Source of the DNA: Caballeronia arvi
GTDB lineage: Bacteria > Pseudomonadota > Gammaproteobacteria > Burkholderiales > Burkholderiaceae
Direction of reading: 5' to 3'
NCBI RefSeq assembly: GCF_001544695.2
Contig: NZ_FCOM02000001.1
Span: 1 to 64,000 of the forward strand
DNA: 64,000 nt
Of the stretch, positions 18,072 to 25,916 are shown in pieces (the first letter of the stretch is position 1; each line of letters starts with the position of its first letter). The notes beneath the pieces were generated by a model. The model was given only the letters and a program-made list of their open reading frames with translations, searched no databases and had not been told where the DNA came from. Position numbers and translations under genes: made by a program.

Positions 18072-18230
18072 GAATCGCATTCGATGCAGTCTTCGAAACC
18101 TATCGACCACATCGCCGATCCATAGCGACAGCATACTTCATGAGAGAGAAATATCGTGCCAACACCTTGGTCAATTCTGCCAACCTTCCCCATTCAGACG
18201 ATTGAGATGGTTATTGATACGACCAATCAA
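18072..18230 (-). repeat. Leader repeat R1, direct copy of R2 at 14038-14196
   Basis: Partner of R2, in the same orientation and ungapped over 159 bases. On the transcribed strand it lies directly upstream of the glf fragment, GT2, wzx and glf series, where an operon promoter or leader is expected. It shares the blocks TTGACCAAGGTGTTGGCACG and GTATGCTGTCGCTATGGAT with R2 at identical spacing. Constraint on two separated blocks is what a promoter plus regulator site would give. No assignment to a known regulator is possible. Confidence 0.7.
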
Positions 18231-18737
18231 GTCGACTCCGTTCGCCGATAACGAAGCGCTAGTTGCCCTCATCCGCCAGTGCCGGTTGCCAAGACCTTCG
18301 ATATGACGGGTTTCGCGACAGGCCGCTGTAAGAACGGATATCGCGTCAGGTAGTTTCATGGTCGCCATTACGAATGTCGTCCTCGCTGAAAACAGATTAC
18401 CTTAAGGACACCGACAGATTGACGTGATTGAAAAGACAGATACCGGGGCGAATCATGATGCGATTCATCAAAGGCGATGACCGCAGCAGATCCGCACGCC
18501 GGCGGTTCCAGCAACGTGGTGACGATTGATTGAGATCGCGCAGCGAACGACCTGCGGGCTTCGACGCTGAGACTGTGCCTGTACGAGAAGAGCGGAAGCT
18601 TGCGTCAGTAGGTGCGGGGACTCTCGCAGACCAGGAAGCAGTTGGCGAAACAACCGGACAGACAACATCCTTCCGGCAAGGCCGTCATTCGAACGGCCCT
18701 TCGCGCGAAGCTCTTCCGGTCACTCAGCACTGTTCTA
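18231..18737. other. Intergenic region between repeat R1 and the binding-protein gene
   Basis: About 500 bases without a supportable gene. A degraded open stretch near 18530-18690 has no recognisable family. This is the border between the sugar-nucleotide part of the locus and the binding-protein and MurJ-like genes. Confidence 0.35.
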
Positions 18738-19874
18738 TTACTTCTCCGCCCCAATGGTCGTCACCGGCTGCCATTTCATCGACTTGACCTGATAAAGCGT
18801 CGACGTCGGATTATTAAGGTCTCCGTATTTGTCGAACGAAATATGCCCGGTTATGCCGTCATATTTCATCGTCCGGAGCGTCTGCATGAACGTGGCGGGC
18901 TTGACGGAGTTTGCCTGCTTCATCGCGGTGATGGCGAGCCAGGCGCAGTCGTAGGCGAACGGCGCGTACGTCAACGTCTCCGCGCCAAACCGCTTCTTGA
19001 ATTTTTCCGCGAACGCGCGGCCTTCGGGCAATGAATCGACGGGCCGGCCGTATTCCCATGCCATCGCGCCTTCGGCTGCATTTCCCGCCGAACTGATGAA
19101 CACGCTATCGGCGATTCCGCCGCTTCCGACGAACTGCGCGCGAATGCCAAGTTGCTTCATGCGCTTGACGATCAGCCCTGCCTGGCCATCGAGTCCGCCG
19201 AAGTACAGAAGGTCGGCGTTGGCCGCCTTTATGTTCGTCAATTGCGCGTTGAACTCGACGGCTTTATCGGTCGTATATTCCTCGGCCACGACCTGGCCAC
19301 CGGCCGCTTTCACGGCCTTCTTGAACTCTTCGACCGCGCCCTGTCCGAAGGCTGTCCGATCGTCCATCACCGCGATCCGCTTCGCTTTCGTGACCTTCAC
19401 GGCATACGTGCCAGCATTGCCCGAGTTCTGCGTATCGGTCGCGATGATGCGGAACACGTTGTTCAAGCCCTGCCGGGTGATGGCCGGATTCGTCGCCGCC
19501 GGATCGATGAGCGGAATGCCCGCGCGCGCAAAGATCGGCGACGAGGGAAGCGCAACGCCCGAGTTGTAATAGCCGACCACGGCCACGACGCCATCGTCGA
19601 CGAGCTTCTGCGCTACCTGAACGCCGATGCGCGGGTCGCCCTGATCATCGACGGATGCGAGTTCGAATTTGACCGGCTGTCCCTGGATCTTGATCTGTTG
19701 CGCGTTCGCCTCCTCCACAGCCAGGCGCACGCCGTTTTCAATATCCTTGCCGTTTGCGGCGCCAAGGCCGGTGAGCGGCGCTGAAACGCCAATGTGAACG
19801 GTTTGCTGTGCGCTGACTATCACCGGGACGATGCAGAGCGCGGATGCCGCGAGGAAGGAAACGAACGCTTTCAT
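18738..19874 (-). CDS. Periplasmic branched-chain amino acid (LivK-type) binding protein
   Basis: 378 residues from the ATG at 19874. The longer in-frame extension is not needed because this Met opens a good Sec signal peptide, MKAFVSFLAASALCIVPVIVSAQ, with cleavage after VSA. The mature protein starts QQTVHIGVSAPLTGLGAANGKDIENG, the type I periplasmic binding fold of Leu/Ile/Val and related amide or aromatic binding proteins. Further signatures are FRIIATDTQNSGNAGTYAV and PFAYDCAWLAITAMKQA. No permease or ATPase genes are adjacent, so it is an orphan receptor here. Its ligand cannot be told. Confidence 0.88.
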   Translation of the reverse strand: MKAFVSFLAASALCIVPVIVSAQQTVHIGVSAPLTGLGAANGKDIENGVRLAVEEANAQQIKIQGQPVKFELASVDDQGDPRIGVQVAQKLVDDGVVAVVGYYNSGVALPSSPIFARAGIPLIDPAATNPAITRQGLNNVFRIIATDTQNSGNAGTYAVKVTKAKRIAVMDDRTAFGQGAVEEFKKAVKAAGGQVVAEEYTTDKAVEFNAQLTNIKAANADLLYFGGLDGQAGLIVKRMKQLGIRAQFVGSGGIADSVFISSAGNAAEGAMAWEYGRPVDSLPEGRAFAEKFKKRFGAETLTYAPFAYDCAWLAITAMKQANSVKPATFMQTLRTMKYDGITGHISFDKYGDLNNPTSTLYQVKSMKWQPVTTIGAEK

Positions 19875-20126
19875 GACGGGCACCTGTTCAGAGGAATGTT
19901 TTACGTTGAAAACGGCATCGTGATGCCCGTACGAAATCAGGCATCGGCTGAACATTGGTTCGCAAAGCTCGCGATTCGGCCCACTATATCGTCAATTCCC
20001 CGGCTAAAAAATAAGTAGTTCATTCGAGTCGCGCACGCTGCCCCGCCGACGACATCGAAACGAGTGACCTCCCGCTGAATTAGGCGCCTACTTCCGACAA
20101 GTCGGCCGCATGCAAGCCGAAACCCG

Positions 20127-21503
20127 TCAATCGACCGAGTCGCTCTGGCTTGCGCGCGCGGCGGTCAGAACGTACCGCGTCCCGAAGACGTAGCAAGCGA
20201 GCACGCTCGCAGCGCCGACGCCGGTGGCAAGCAACACGCCCTGGGCGCCATAGAGGCGAGCCAGCACGACGTTGCCCAGAATCTTGACGCCAAAGCCCAG
20301 AACCGAGATGACGGAGATGGTCCGATAGCGCGTCTCGCTGGCGAACAACTGAACCAGCACGCACATGCCGAAATAGAACGGCACCTGCACGAGCCCAAAG
20401 CGAAACAGGTTCGTGACAGCGATGGTGTCATCCGCCGTGAAAGCGCCCTTCTGAAACAGCAGCCGGATAACATACGGCGCGAGCGCATATGCGATGCACG
20501 CGCCGGCCAGTCCGACCGTCAACATGACGCCCGACCATTTCAGCGCGGTGTTGCGCGCGCGGCCGTGGTCGCCTTGAAAGAGGATCTCCGAGAGAATAGG
20601 CAACGTCGCGCGGCTGATCGCGAGCGCGCCCATGCTGAGGAGCAGTGAAAGCAGGCGGTTCGCGTAGCCGAGCGTGGCGATGGCGCCATCGCCCTGCTGC
20701 GCCATGAAATACTGATCCACCGGGAGCCACAGGCCCGCGGCGACCGACCCGATCATGAGTGTGCCCATCGACCGCACCGTGTTCGGCCATTGGCGCGCAC
20801 GCGTCGAAAGGCTCGGAACGGCGGGCAACGCATCCGCGCGCCGCGCCAGCCTTCTCAGCCACAAACTTTGAATCACGAAGCCGATCGACGTGCCCAGCAC
20901 GAGCGGCATGATCGACTCGTCATTGTGGGCGGACAGCACGAAAACCAGCAGACCGATGGCCGGCACGCACTCAAGCAAGGTATTGATATGCCGTCCCGAA
21001 GCCTGAAGCCGCGACGACGAGATACAGATCGTGAACGTCAATATGCCGGCCGGCGCCATTCCGAAGATCATCTGCCGGACGGTTTCGCGCGTCGACCCGG
21101 CGAGATTCTTTGCGACGAGCTCGGCCATATACGGCCAGAAGAGAAACAGCAGCAGACACGATACAAGCCCTATGACGAGCCCCATGCCTTCCAGCTCGCC
21201 GAGAAATCCGTTCTGCTCCGATTTGTCTTTCCGTAATGCGACGAGCGCGGGAACGAGCAGGACGCTCAACTGGTTCGTGATCATCGTCGGAAGCCAGGTG
21301 ACGAGCGTCAGCGCAAGCTGATAGGCATCGACGACTCCGCTGATCCCATATCGATAGGCGATCGCCATTTCCTTCGACGCGCCTATGCATTTTCCGGCCA
21401 GAACGAAAGCGAGCAGGACGACCGCGCTTCTTGCAATCCGTTTGTGATCCTGATGAACGCCCGCCAAGCGCCGTCTTACCGATTCGACCGCTGGGGTCAG
21501 CAT
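20127..21503 (-). CDS. MurJ/MviN-like lipid flippase
   Basis: 458 residues with about 12-14 hydrophobic segments. GKCIGASKEMAIAYRYGISGVVDAYQLALTL at about 37-67 is the MviN/MurJ opening (GxxxGxxxxxxxAxxxGxSxxxDAY), and FQGDHGRARNTALKWSGVML corresponds to the central loop. MurJ proper is usually longer and sits elsewhere, so this copy is probably an accessory flippase for a polysaccharide or lipid-linked precursor. It is divergent from mobA, with about 340 bases between the two starts. The binding-protein gene follows it on the same strand after about 250 bases. Confidence 0.75.
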   Translation of the reverse strand: MLTPAVESVRRRLAGVHQDHKRIARSAVVLLAFVLAGKCIGASKEMAIAYRYGISGVVDAYQLALTLVTWLPTMITNQLSVLLVPALVALRKDKSEQNGFLGELEGMGLVIGLVSCLLLFLFWPYMAELVAKNLAGSTRETVRQMIFGMAPAGILTFTICISSSRLQASGRHINTLLECVPAIGLLVFVLSAHNDESIMPLVLGTSIGFVIQSLWLRRLARRADALPAVPSLSTRARQWPNTVRSMGTLMIGSVAAGLWLPVDQYFMAQQGDGAIATLGYANRLLSLLLSMGALAISRATLPILSEILFQGDHGRARNTALKWSGVMLTVGLAGACIAYALAPYVIRLLFQKGAFTADDTIAVTNLFRFGLVQVPFYFGMCVLVQLFASETRYRTISVISVLGFGVKILGNVVLARLYGAQGVLLATGVGAASVLACYVFGTRYVLTAARASQSDSVD

Positions 21504-21845
21504 TTTTCTTGTGCCTCCGACACTGCAGCTTTTCGCCGAAAAGAATGGACGCCAGAAGGCGTCTGTTTATAGTTGGACGACTCGGAAGCCAGCGGGATGG
21601 CCTGCCACTGCTTCACTCCCCGGAAGCGATAAAGGCAGCCGCTGCGACAAGCTTTTTATCACACGGGCTGGCCGCAGGTTGTAACGCATTCTTACGTTCC
21701 CTTACATCATTTGATACGACAACCTCCACGGTAGAACGCCTGAAACTAGGGGTAAACATCACTCTCCCATTAAATTCTTGGAAATGGTTGGTGTACGGAG
21801 TATATTTCCAATCACACTGACATGCATCGAATGGAGGAAGACATC
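21504..21845. promoter_or_regulatory. Divergent intergenic region between the MurJ-like gene and mobA
   Basis: About 340 bases serving both directions. The part near mobA is AT-rich and contains a long-spaced perfect inverted repeat (listed separately). A strong ribosome site GGAGGAAG ends 7 bases before the chosen mobA ATG. Confidence 0.45.
21778..21811. promoter_or_regulatory. Perfect inverted repeat TTGGAAAT-N18-ATTTCCAA upstream of mobA
   Basis: Arms 21778-21785 and 21804-21811 are perfectly complementary 8-mers. The element ends 34 bases before the mobA ATG, over the expected promoter. MarR-type MobR binding sites are palindromic, and mobR follows mobA, so this is a candidate operator. 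A transcript hairpin with an 18-base loop is the other reading. Confidence 0.45.
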
Positions 21846-23741
21846 ATGCAGTTTCATCTCAATGGTTTCCGAGTTGGCGATCCGACGATCGAGCCCGCCG
21901 CCGAGGGCGCGCCCCGCACCGAAATGCCCGATACGGTGGACGTGCTCATCGTCGGAAGCGGTCCTGCCGGACTCGTTCTCGCGGCGCAGCTATCGCAATT
22001 TGAAGGGATCAACACGCGCATCATCGAGCGCCGCGCGGGACCGTTGCTGATGGGACAGGCCGATGGCGTCGCGTGCCGCACGGTCGAGATGTTCAATGCG
22101 TTCGGGCTCAGCGACCGCCTGATGCGCGAAGCGTATTGGGTCAATGAAACCGTGTTCTGGCGGCCCGACGCGCAGGATCGCGGCGCCATCAAACGAACCG
22201 GACGTGTTCAGGATACCGAAACAGGCATGTCGGAGTTCCCGCATGTCATCGTCAATCAGGCGCGCGTGCAGGACTATTTGCTCGGTGTCATGCACCGCTC
22301 CGCGCAGCGTCTCGAACCGGACTACGATCTCGAAGTCATCGACGTCCAACGCGACGATGACGGCGACTATCCGGTACGCGTCACGATGCGCCGCACCGAT
22401 GCCGCGCGACTCGACGAGCAAGTGACCGTGCGTGCGCGCTATGTCGTCGGTTGCGACGGCTCGCGCAGTCGCGTGCGTACCGCCATCGGGCAAACGCTGC
22501 GCGGCGATGCCGCCAACCACGCGTGGGGCGTCATGGATGCGCTCGCCGTCACCGACTTCCCCGATATCCGGCTTAAGGCGGCGATTCAGTCCGCGAGCAA
22601 GGGCAATCTGCTCATCATTCCGCGCGAAGGCGGCTATCTCGTGCGCTTCTATGTCGATCTCGGCGAGGTCTCGCCCGAGAATCGCGACGGCCTCAAGCAG
22701 ACTTCGGTCGATCACATCATCGAGACGGCGCAACGGATTCTGCATCCCTATTCGCTCGATGTGAAAGAAGTCGCATGGTTCTCGGTCTATGAAGTGGGAC
22801 AACGTCTTACCGACCGTTTCGACGATGCCCTCACCGCCGATGGCACGTCGCGCGAGCCTCGCGTGTTCATCGCCGGCGACGCGTGCCATACGCATAGCGC
22901 GAAAGCCGGCCAGGGCATGAACGTATCGATGCAGGACGGCTTCAATCTCGGCTGGAAGCTCGGTGCGGTATTGCAGGGACGCAGCGACGCCGCCTTGTTG
23001 CGCACTTATTCCGACGAGCGTCAGCCGATCGCGCAGGAGTTGATCGATTTCGACAAGGAATGGTCCACGATGATGGCCGCCCCGCCGAAGGACCCGAACC
23101 GTCCCGAAGCAGGCGGCGTCGATCCCGCCGAGCTTCAGGCTTACTTCGTGCGCGCGGGCCGCTACACGGCGGGCGTCGCGACGCGCTACCGTCCGGCCAT
23201 GCTGACGGGCGAAGCGACGCATCAGCCCCTCGCCAAGGGTTTTGTGATCGGCACGCGCTTTCATTCGTCGCCCGTCGTGCGCCTCGCGGATGCCAAGCCG
23301 ATGCATCTCGGCCACGCGGCGCGCGCGGACGGCCGCTGGCGTCTGTACGCTTTCGCGGACGCGAATCGCAGTGCGCTCAACGCATGGTGCGAGCATCTCG
23401 AATCATCGCCCGACTCCATCTTGCGGCTCGTCACACCGAAGGATGCGGACATCGACAGCGTGCTCGATGTGCGTGCGGTGCTCCAGGAGCCTCATCGCGA
23501 AGTCCGGCTCGAAGATATCCCTGCGCTTCTGCTGCCGCGCAAGGGACGTTTCGGTCTCGTCGACTATGAGAAGGCATTTACGAGCGATGCAGCGACTGAT
23601 ATCTTCGACGAGCGTGGCATCGATCGCGAACGGGGCGTGCTCGTCGTGGTCCGTCCGGATCAGTATGTCGCGCATGTTCTTCCACTCGATGCGTACGAAG
23701 AACTGGCCGCCTTCTTCAAGCCGATCTTCCATGCGCACTGA
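21846..23741 (+). CDS. mobA: 3-hydroxybenzoate 4-monooxygenase
   Basis: 631 residues from the ATG at 21846. It starts MQFHLNGFR, the same start as Comamonas testosteroni MobA as I recall it, and has GGAGGAAG at ideal distance. Upstream ATGs at 21822 and 21831 lack this. It is a class A flavin monooxygenase with GSGPAGLVLAAQL (FAD GxGxxG), VVGCDGSRSRVR (the DG motif), VFIAGDACHTHSAKAGQGMN (second FAD motif) and a C-terminal thioredoxin-like domain including VVVRPDQYVAHVLPL. It converts 3-hydroxybenzoate to protocatechuate with NADPH and O2. The regulator mobR follows 20 bases later. A phenol 2-monooxygenase is the nearest alternative, but overall similarity favours MobA. Confidence 0.9.
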   Translation: MQFHLNGFRVGDPTIEPAAEGAPRTEMPDTVDVLIVGSGPAGLVLAAQLSQFEGINTRIIERRAGPLLMGQADGVACRTVEMFNAFGLSDRLMREAYWVNETVFWRPDAQDRGAIKRTGRVQDTETGMSEFPHVIVNQARVQDYLLGVMHRSAQRLEPDYDLEVIDVQRDDDGDYPVRVTMRRTDAARLDEQVTVRARYVVGCDGSRSRVRTAIGQTLRGDAANHAWGVMDALAVTDFPDIRLKAAIQSASKGNLLIIPREGGYLVRFYVDLGEVSPENRDGLKQTSVDHIIETAQRILHPYSLDVKEVAWFSVYEVGQRLTDRFDDALTADGTSREPRVFIAGDACHTHSAKAGQGMNVSMQDGFNLGWKLGAVLQGRSDAALLRTYSDERQPIAQELIDFDKEWSTMMAAPPKDPNRPEAGGVDPAELQAYFVRAGRYTAGVATRYRPAMLTGEATHQPLAKGFVIGTRFHSSPVVRLADAKPMHLGHAARADGRWRLYAFADANRSALNAWCEHLESSPDSILRLVTPKDADIDSVLDVRAVLQEPHREVRLEDIPALLLPRKGRFGLVDYEKAFTSDAATDIFDERGIDRERGVLVVVRPDQYVAHVLPLDAYEELAAFFKPIFHAH

Positions 23742-23761
23742 CTTATACCGACACCGCGAAA

Positions 23762-24205
23762 TTGCCGACTAGAAACGAAGTACCCGAAGCGCTTGCGAAA
23801 TTCACGGGCAGCCTCGTGCGCCGCGCGCAGCAGCGCCACGTGGCGGTATGGCTCAGCGAAGTCTCCGCCGAGATCACGAGCGTCCAGTACGCGGCGCTCG
23901 AGATCCTGCAAAGAGCGCCCGGCGTCAATCAGCGGCAACTCGGCGATGAACTCGACGTGGACCGTTCGACCATCGCCGATCTCGTTGCGCGCATGGTTCG
24001 CAATGGCTTGATCGAACGGTCCGACGATCCCGTCGACAAGCGCAGCTATGTGCTCTTCCTCACCCCGGCCGGCAAGAAGCAGCTTGCGGCCTTGCGTCCG
24101 CGGGTCGAGGAAGTCGAACGCATTCTCACGGCGAGGCTGACGCCGCGCGACACCGCCGAACTTCGGCGGTTGCTGGCCGCGCTGTTGCCGGAGCGCGCCG
24201 ATTGA
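23762..24205 (+). CDS. mobR: MarR-family regulator, MobR-like
   Basis: 147 residues with a TTG start 20 bases after mobA. A winged helix-turn-helix runs from about residue 35 to 110: ITSVQYAALEILQRAPGVNQRQLGDELDVDRSTIADLVARMVRNGLIERSDDPVDKRSY, with the MarR wing motif RSDDPVDKR(S). In C. testosteroni MobR represses mobA and is released by 3-hydroxybenzoate. Here it is downstream in the same direction rather than divergent, so it is probably co-transcribed and autoregulated through the mobA promoter. The function is inferred from neighbourhood and family. Confidence 0.82.
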   Translation: MPTRNEVPEALAKFTGSLVRRAQQRHVAVWLSEVSAEITSVQYAALEILQRAPGVNQRQLGDELDVDRSTIADLVARMVRNGLIERSDDPVDKRSYVLFLTPAGKKQLAALRPRVEEVERILTARLTPRDTAELRRLLAALLPERAD

Positions 24206-25195
24206 TCACATGCCCCAGCGCAGACCCGCCGTATGCACGGGACTGTCCCAGTGGCGCATCATCTCGTCGTCGAGCGTGCAGAGCGTGAGCGACGCGCCCG
24301 CCATTTCCAGCGATGTCGTCAGCGCGCCCACGTGCGAACGCGCGATGCTCAGGCCGCGTCCGGCGAGCCACGAACGCGCCGCATGATAGAGCAGATAAAG
24401 CTCCGATAACGGCGTGCCGCCGAGCCCGTTGACGAGCAACAGCAAAGGCGCATCGGCGGCCGGCTTCAGATCGTCGACCATCGCCGTGAGCAGTTCATCG
24501 GCGATCGCGTTGGCCGTTTCGAACTTCGCGCGCCTGCGTCCCGGCTCGCCGTGAATGCCGACGCCGATTTCGATTTCGTCGTCACCGAGCGCGAAGGTCG
24601 GCTTGCCCGCGGCGGGCACCGTGCAGCTCGAAAACGCGACGCCCATCGACGCAATGCGCGCCACGACCCTTTCACCGAACGCCCTGCACGCCTGCAAATC
24701 GGCGCCCGTTTCCGCGAAGCTGCCGACGAGTTTCTCGACGATGACCGTGCCCGCGACGCCGCGCCTGCCCGTCGTGAAGCTGGAGTTTTCAACGGCGACG
24801 TCGTCGTCGACGAGCACCGATGCGTTCGGCATCTCGCATAACTCGGATGCCATCTCGAAGTTCATCAGATCGCCTGAATAGTTCTTCACGATGAACAGTA
24901 CGCCCGCGCCCGTGTCGGCGGCCTCGGCGGCGGCCATCATCTGATCGGGCGTCGGCGACGTGAACACCTGGCCGGGACACGCGGCATCGAGCATGCCGTA
25001 GCCGACGAAGCCGCCATGCAGCGGCTCGTGGCCCGAACCGCCGCCCGAAATGATCGCCACCTTGCCCGGCTTGAGCGTCTTGCGCACGATGTACAACGGC
25101 TCGACATTCAGCGTGACGAGATCGGCATGCGCGGCGGCGAAACCCGCGAGGCTTTCGCTCAGGTAATCGTCGACGCGATTGATGAACTTCTTCAT
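24206..25195 (-). CDS. dhaK: Dihydroxyacetone kinase, DhaK subunit
   Basis: 329 residues, ATG at 25195 behind AAGGAGCAGGGGAC. SGGGSGHEPLHGGFVGYGMLDAACPG is the DhaK substrate loop, and the histidine in IEIGVGIHGEPG is the residue that forms the hemiaminal with dihydroxyacetone. GVLFIVKNYSGDLMNFEMA is also typical. Length matches stand-alone DhaK. With DhaL, 27 bases upstream, it phosphorylates dihydroxyacetone. No dhaM (phosphotransferase-system phosphodonor) lies nearby, so the phosphate source is open. A tetrose or triose derivative kinase of the same family is the main alternative. Confidence 0.92.
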   Translation of the reverse strand: MKKFINRVDDYLSESLAGFAAAHADLVTLNVEPLYIVRKTLKPGKVAIISGGGSGHEPLHGGFVGYGMLDAACPGQVFTSPTPDQMMAAAEAADTGAGVLFIVKNYSGDLMNFEMASELCEMPNASVLVDDDVAVENSSFTTGRRGVAGTVIVEKLVGSFAETGADLQACRAFGERVVARIASMGVAFSSCTVPAAGKPTFALGDDEIEIGVGIHGEPGRRRAKFETANAIADELLTAMVDDLKPAADAPLLLLVNGLGGTPLSELYLLYHAARSWLAGRGLSIARSHVGALTTSLEMAGASLTLCTLDDEMMRHWDSPVHTAGLRWGM

Positions 25196-25222
25196 GTCCC
25201 CTGCTCCTTGTTATGTCGAGGC

Positions 25223-25846
25223 TCAGCCCTGCGCGAGACGCGCGCAGACCGCCGCGATCATGAGCTGGCTCGAACGCGCGCCCGGATCGATATGCCCGCG
25301 CGAGCGTTCGCCGAGAAACGATGCGCGCCCTTTCGTCGCGAGCATGTCGCGCGTGGCGAGCATGTTCTCTTCGGCGACGCGCGGCAGTGCTTCGAGCACG
25401 TCCTGTTTCGACGCGCCAGCATCGGCGATTGCGGTGAAATGTCCGGCGACGGGAATCAGCACGTCCATCATCGTCTTGCTGCCCGCGCCGGTCTTGCCGC
25501 GCTGGCCGACCGCTTCCACGCCCGCCGCGAATGCCTGCGCGAACGCTCTGACGCCCGCATCGTCCGATGAGGCTTTCGCCATGCCCGTGAGCATCGAAAA
25601 GAAGAGCGGCCCCGACGAGCCGCCGACCGTCGACAGCACTTTCGTCGCCGCGAGCCTGAGCGCGGGCGCGAACGCTTCGGCTTCGATCGCCACGCGCATG
25701 GCAACGAGCGCGTCCATGCCGCGTAGCAGGTTGATGATGTGATCGCCGTCGCCGATTGCCTGATCGAGCGACGCGATCTCGTCGGCATGTTCCTTGAGCG
25801 ACGCGTGCGCCGCATCGATGCACGCCATGACCGTCTTGCCGTTCAT
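25223..25846 (-). CDS. dhaL: Dihydroxyacetone kinase, DhaL (nucleotide-binding) subunit
   Basis: 207 residues from the ATG at 25846, preceded by GGAGG at 8 bases. The DhaL signature ...AIGDGDHIINLLRGMDALV carries the aspartates that coordinate Mg-nucleotide, GGSSGPLFFSML is the second nucleotide loop, and GAGSKTMMDVLIP the third. The fold is all-alpha with no membrane segments. It precedes dhaK with a 27-base gap, so the pair forms an operon. In PTS-type systems DhaL holds ADP permanently and receives phosphate from DhaM. Here no DhaM is seen. Confidence 0.92.
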   Translation of the reverse strand: MNGKTVMACIDAAHASLKEHADEIASLDQAIGDGDHIINLLRGMDALVAMRVAIEAEAFAPALRLAATKVLSTVGGSSGPLFFSMLTGMAKASSDDAGVRAFAQAFAAGVEAVGQRGKTGAGSKTMMDVLIPVAGHFTAIADAGASKQDVLEALPRVAEENMLATRDMLATKGRASFLGERSRGHIDPGARSSQLMIAAVCARLAQG

Positions 25847-25916
25847 GCGCCGATCCTCCATTCACGCGAGAGTGAGCAGCAAGGATACAGCGTCGCGACG
25901 CGCCGCGTGAGCGCGC

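Noticed and set aside
14121..18161. A sigma-54 promoter in repeats R1 and R2 (TTGGCACG at both sites)
   Set aside because: The TGGCACG part matches a -24 element, but the -12 GC is missing in both copies (R1 continues ATATTTCTC, R2 ATAACTTTC), so a standard sigma-54 promoter is not supported.
18530..18700. Possible transposase remnant
   Set aside because: Translation gives a few vaguely transposase-like words, but no motif, ends or repeats can be supported.
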